This document shows, piece after piece, positions 59,286 to 64,000 of a DNA stretch of 64,000 bases; the first letter of the stretch is position 1; each line of letters starts with the position of its first letter. The DNA lies in contig CAJNDS010002081.1 in assembly GCA_905221605.1 (NCBI GenBank), positions 536,476-600,475 on the forward strand, read 5' to 3'. The notes beneath the pieces are model-generated. The model was not told the DNA's origin and made no database searches. It saw nothing but the letters and a program-made list of their open reading frames with translations. This DNA is from Symbiodinium natans (taxonomy: Eukaryota; Sar; Dinophyceae; Suessiales; Symbiodiniaceae). The position numbers were made by a program, and so were the translations under genes.

Positions 59286-59892
59286 GTATGTTGAGACTAC
59301 TGGCATTTGAGAGTGTCGGATTGGGTTGAGGGTTTAGGGTTTAGGGTTTAGGGTTTAGGGTTTAGGGCCGAATCATCCGGTAGGTTCCCTACATCGTTGT
59401 CCCTTGTGGGTTTCGGGTTTTGTTGGGGTGCAGGGGGCGGTTTGTTTCCAACCATTAGGTTCAATTCCACGTGGGTATACAGGTGGAGCTAAGCTTTGCA
59501 GACTCCCAACACGGATGGGTCTTTTTGTGCGGTTCATGGCTTTGCTGAGTGCGGTGTGTTCCCCTAGGAAGTATGGTGAAGAGGTTGGACGTCCTTGTCG
59601 GGATAACCCCTAAGAATGATAAGTTCTATCTTCCAATCAACCCTGAACTTAGGGTTTAGGTTTCTGCGAGTTTAGGGTTTTAGGTTGCGTTGCGGGCGTT
59701 ATGCATCGTTTTCCGATGAGGGATGAGTGCGATGGGTCCACGGTGATGTGCCGTACAGTGCCGTATTGTAGTGTCAATCTTGTCATTGCCGGGTTTCCGA
59801 AATTAGGGGTGCCTTCTTGGGGTCCTTATTATGAGGGAATCCTACTTTTTTGAGGTCTATATGAGGGGTCCGTTATGTTTGTAAACCCCATG

Positions 59893-59995
59893 TGGGCGGT
59901 TGTCAAACTTATGATCCCTTTTGGGGTACCCAAAATATTAGGTGCCGTATTCCAGTAGGGATCCAAAAAGGGACCATAATTTTGACAACCACCCA
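59893..59995. mobile_element. 103 bp MITE-like element, family A, copy 2
   Basis: Same length and ends as 34408-34510 (tgggcggttgtcaaacttat / reverse tgggtggttgtcaaaattat), flanked by TG on each side. Two copies with equal length support a discrete transposable unit. Confidence 0.9.
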
Positions 59996-60383
59996 TGTGG
60001 CACCCACGTATGCTTAATGTTTTCGCCAGGCGGGGTCGGCGCGAGTGGCAAGGGCATCGATGCCACGCCATCGAAGCCTCTGCGCGCAGGATCGATGTTG
60101 TCCTGTTGGTTTCGGGTTTAGGATTTAGGGTTTAGGGTTTAGGGTTTAGGGTTTCGGGTTTAGGGTTTAGGGTTTAGGGTTGTTCTCGTGACACGCTGTT
60201 GTACATCCGATGGCTTGGGGATGTCGGATTGCCACACCCCTCGAGCAGATGCATGTCTCCGAAAACATAGACACGAAGCAGGCGGAGCATACTTGACGCC
60301 AAATAGACACATGACGTAGCGAAAGTTTAATGGAGCCTGAAGCCTAGAGCCGCTACAGCCGGTGACGTTTGTGACTCGAGAGA

Positions 60384-60573
60384 TACCAGGATGGGCTATT
60401 ATGCCTTAGAATCCCCAGAATGAACCCTATAAAGGGCCTCAACTGTTAAGGGATTACAGGGCATAACAGGGCCTTTTAAGGTAATCAAAGGGTATAACAG
60501 GGCCTTTTAAGGGATTCTAGGGAATAACAGGGCCTTTTAAGGGAACTATAGGGCATAGTAGCCCATCCTGGTA
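60384..60573. mobile_element. 190 bp MITE-like element, family B, with internal triplication
   Basis: Ends taccaggatgggctattatg and (reverse) taccaggatgggctactatg match 37485-37578. The extra length comes from about three copies of a roughly 36 bp internal block containing taacagggccttttaagg. Confidence 0.9.
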
Positions 60574-60689
60574 TCGTGAGGCGGTCTGCGCCACTCACCG
60601 TCCCAGATCAGTGGGGTTTCAGATGGCCCGGGAGCCCAACTTGCACTGAAGCTGTGCTCACGGGTTCGGAGTTATGAAGTTGGAAAGTA

Positions 60690-60762
60690 GGTATATATAT
60701 ATATATAGATATATATATATATAGATATAGATATATATATAATATATATATATATATATACA
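60690..60762. repeat. AT/GATA microsatellite
   Basis: (TA)n with TAGA interruptions. Confidence 0.85.
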
Positions 60763-61239
60763 TATGGTGCAGTTTTGCCCCAGTGGGGGGGGAGTTTAGG
60801 ATTTAGGGTTTAGAGGTTTGGGGCTTTAGTGCCTTAGGGTTCAAGGTTTTAGGGCTTAGGGTTATCGAAGTTTTCTGGATTTTGCCTAGGGTTTTACTGG
60901 GTTTTAAGGGTTTGTTTAGGGTTGCAAGTTTTTAGTGTGTTGGGTTTTAGGGTTTAGGGTACAGGGTTTAGGGTTTGTGTGAGGGTTTTGGGTATAGGGG
61001 TGGGGGGTGGTAGGGGGGCGGAGAAACCGGCGATACGGCGACACGGAACCTAACAAAAAAACATATATATATATATATAGTATATATATGCTCCCCCCCC
61101 CCCCCCCATGCGCCCACGCTTCAGCATGGTTTCCAGACAAAAACACCACGTTCCGCCACCCGCGGTGGTTTTTAAAGCGGGGAGGAACTCCCATAAAACT
61201 CCAGCAGAAGTGACCTGAACAATTTGCTCGAGATTGTGG

Positions 61240-62090
61240 ATTGCATGCTATGAATTTAAATAGAAATCCTATGCATGTGAATAGCGTTCCTATCAAATTA
61301 AATTGGGTTCATAGGATTCATCTTGTTTCAATAGGAATCCCATAAAAATGAAAGGGAAACCCATGAATAGGAATGAGAACCCTTATTTCTATTAAATTCT
61401 ATGGGAACCCTATTCAAATGACAGAATCCTATTTAAAATTGATAGGAATCATATTACATTTGTAGGAGCCTTATTAAAATAATTCGGCAAACTATGGAAA
61501 TGTATTGGGATCTTATACGCAGAAAAACAGGAATCCTCTATTTCAACCCATAGGAACCCTAGAAAAAGTAGAACCGAATTATACTTGATAGCAATCCTAA
61601 TAAACTAAAGGGCCCCTACTAAAATTAATAGGAACCAATGGGACTCCTATAAAAAACAAGTGTGAACCCCTAATAGTAGGAATCCTACTAAAATTAATAT
61701 GAGCCTAAACCAATCGGTATCCCTTTCAAACGAATGAGATCCCTATTAAATTAATACGAATCCCATTAACATGAATAAGCATCTGATTAAACTTGACAGG
61801 AATTTGATTTCATTAGTAGGAGCCTTATTAAAAGAATTAGGAACCCTATGAAACTTTATTGGAATCCTATAAAAATAAATAGGAATCCTCTATTGACTTC
61901 ATAGGAATCCTGCCAATATTTTTTCGGAACCGGTGAAAGTTAATAGGAAGCCTATGAAAATGAATAGGAACCCTTACCAAATTGAAAAGAACCGGTTATA
62001 ATTCATAGGAATCCTTTTAAAATGAGAAGGAACGTTGCTAAATGAATAGGAACCAATCGGACTCCTGTATAAAATAATATGAATCGGCTT
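61240..62090. repeat. AT-rich degenerate repeat of TAGGAATCCTA-like palindromic words
   Basis: About 850 bp where short words such as ataggaatcctat and aggaaccctat recur every 25-40 bases, separated by A/T-rich spacers (taaaat, aaatgaa). It has no telomere-type heptamers and no coding signal; composition is unlike the rest of the window. It adjoins the hairpin satellite. Confidence 0.7.
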
Positions 62091-62095
62091 AAAAG

Positions 62096-63545
62096 ATTGG
62101 TTTTTGTTGGACAGTACAGCGTTTTTGCAGTCCCAGGCCTCGAAAGTGCTGTACTGTCCCAAAAAAACCAATCTTTTCAAGGCAAAAAGTGCAAAAATGC
62201 TGTACTGTCCGAAAAAAACCAAAAAAACCAAAGTTTGGAGACCTTGGGCTCCTTCAGGGCCTGGAGGTCTCCAAACTTTGGTTATTTTTGGTTTTTTTGG
62301 GACAGTACGGCATTTTTGCTTGTTTTGGCTTACAAAGATTGGTTTTTTTGGCGTTTTTTGCAGTCCCAGGCCTCGAAAGTGCTGTACTGTCCCAAAAAAA
62401 CAAATCGTTTTAAGGCAAAAAGTGCAAAAAGGCTGTACTGTCCCAAAAAAACCAAAAAAAGCAAAGTTTGGAGACCTTGGGCTCCTCCAGTGCCTGGAGG
62501 TCTCCAAACTTTGGTTTTTGGTTTTTTTTGGGACAGTACGGCATTTTTGCTTGTTTTGGCTTACAAAGATTGCTTTTTTTGGGACAGTACAGCGTTTTTG
62601 CAGTCCCAGGCCTCGAAAGTGCTGTACTGTCCCAAAAAAACCAATCTTTTTAAGGCAAAAAGTGCAAAAATGCTGTACTGTCCGAAAAAAACCAAAAAAC
62701 CAAAGTTTGGAGACCTTGGGCTCCTCCAGGGCCTGGAGGTCTCCAAACTTTGGTTTTTTTGGTTTTTTTTGGGACAGTACGGCATTTTTGCTTGTTTTTG
62801 CTTAAAAGATTGGTTTTTTTGGGACAGTACAGCGTTTTTGCAGTCCCAGGCCTCGAAAGTGCTGTACTGTCCCAAAAAAAGACAATCTTTTCAAGGCAAA
62901 AAGTGCAAAAATGCTGTACTGTCCCAAAAAAACCAAAAAAACCAAAGTTTGGAGACCTTGGGCTCCTCCAGGGCCTGGAGGTCTCCAAACTTTGGTTTTT
63001 TTGGTTTTTTTGGGCCAGTACGGCATTTTTGCTTGTTTTTGCTTAAAAGATTGGTTTTTTTGGGACAGTACAGCGTTTTTGCAGTCCCAGGCCTCGAAAG
63101 TGCTGTACTGTCCCAAAAAAACCAATCTTTTTAAGGCAAAAAAGTGCAAAAATGCTGTACTGTCCCAAAAAAACCAAAAAACCAAAGTTTGGAGACCTTG
63201 GGCTCCTCCAGGGCCTGGAGGTCTCCAAACTTTGGTTTTTTTGGTTTTTTTGGGACAGTACGGCATTTTTGCTTGTTTTTGCTTAAAAAGATTGTTTTTT
63301 TTTGACAGTACAGCGTTTTTGCAATCTTTTTAAGGCAAAAAGTGCAAAAATGCTGTACTGTCCCAAAAAAACCAAAAAAAACAAAGTTTGGAGACCTTGG
63401 GCTCCTCCAGGGCCTGGAGGTCTCCAAACTTTGGAAATTTTGGTTTTTTTGGGACAGTACCGCATTTTTGCTTGTTTTTGCTTAAAAAGATTGGTTTTTT
63501 TGTGACAGTACAGCGTTTTTGCTCTTCTGGGCCTAAAACATTGGT
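62096..63545. repeat. Hairpin-rich satellite, about six units of ~240 bp
   Basis: The block gtttttgcagtcccaggcct recurs near 62117, 62353, 62594, 62833 and 63074, with a deleted sixth unit near 63312. Each unit holds two hairpins: ttttttgggacagtacagc against gctgtactgtcccaaaaaa, and ccaaagtttggagacc against ggtctccaaactttgg. Because the period is close to a multiple of three, open frames of up to 351 codons appear on both strands; their repeated peptides make them artefacts. Confidence 0.9.
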
Positions 63546-63836
63546 ACAGTAGAGCGCTTTCGTGCTCGCTGCCCTCGGAGGCTTCGAAATCCTAAGCCTC
63601 TAAACCCTACCATGGCACCTGAGAGGAAAAAGTGTGGGCATATGGGGGGGGGGTACCATACATATATATATATAAATCTTTGTTTTTTTCAAATTTATTT
63701 GTTTATGTATCAAAGCTTTATTATTAAATATGTAGTTCGAATACGTTCGGGTTCAGGGTTTACAGGGTTCTCAGACTCTTTTTGGTGTGGCCCGCTTAAG
63801 TCAGGGCATTCATCGCATACACAACACTTTTTTCTA

Positions 63837-64000
63837 GACCCTAAACCCTAAACCCTAAACCCTAAACCCTAAACCCTAAACCCTAAACCCTAAACCCTAA
63901 ACCCTAAACCCTAAACCCTAAACCCTAAACCCTACCCTAAACCCTAAACCCTAAACCCTAAACCCTAAACCCTAAACCCTAAACCCTAAACCCTAAACCC
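63837..64000. repeat. CCCTAAA tract running off the window end
   Basis: About 23 C-strand heptamers with one CCCTA deletion. A native right-hand telomere would read TTTAGGG on this strand, so this is an interstitial or inverted tract unless the assembly is misjoined here. Confidence 0.9.

Noticed and set aside
62079-63134. 351-codon open frame in the satellite
   Set aside because: Both strands and several frames are open with the same repeated peptides; the period near a multiple of three explains it.
62096-63545. CRISPR-like array
   Set aside because: Unit length (~240 bp), hairpin-rich content and absence of unique spacers rule it out.
63837-64000. True chromosome end
   Set aside because: Wrong strand polarity for a right end, and many identical tracts occur internally.

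Overview
The window looks like nuclear DNA of a dinoflagellate. This is an inference, not a database result. It rests on four things: hundreds of TTTAGGG/CCCTAAA telomere-type heptamers scattered through almost the whole 64 kb; very short plus-strand exons whose introns start with GT, GC or GA and end in AG; a compact tandem gene array of about ten copies; and a eukaryotic 18S rRNA fragment. The right edge ends inside a CCCTAAA tract. Its strand sense is wrong for a native right-hand chromosome end, so the tracts are interstitial.

Layout. 0-5.1 kb: short plus-strand exon candidates separated by telomere-type tracts, plus an 18S rRNA pseudogene fragment (2741-3050). 5.2-15.5 kb: ten tandem units of about 1.05 kb, each probably one small four-exon gene. 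15.5-36.9 kb: dozens of 40-140 nt exon-like segments, nearly every one bounded by AG and GT/GC/GA and separated by telomere-type tracts; I do not recognise their products. 36.9-54.5 kb: a phase-consistent multi-exon gene for a single-domain voltage-gated cation channel (S2, S3, S4, S5, pore loop, S6, then a C-terminal EF-hand). 45781-54433: an 8.65 kb LTR-bounded element inside a channel intron. It has identical 207 bp LTRs, a primer-binding site matching a tRNA-Met anticodon arm, a purine tract, and a huge open frame with WW, S1-like and six CCCH zinc-finger motifs, but no reverse transcriptase or integrase that I can see. 54.5-59.3 kb: more exon candidates. 60-64 kb: AT-rich degenerate repeats, a 240 bp hairpin-rich satellite and a terminal CCCTAAA tract.

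Small inverted-repeat elements (several families, most with two or more copies) are threaded through the introns and spacers.

The most striking organisation is that telomere-type tracts sit in introns. In the best stretches the polarity alternates from one intron to the next, so neighbouring introns could base-pair across the exon between them. I find no tRNA gene, CRISPR array, bacterial-type operon or spliced-leader RNA gene.
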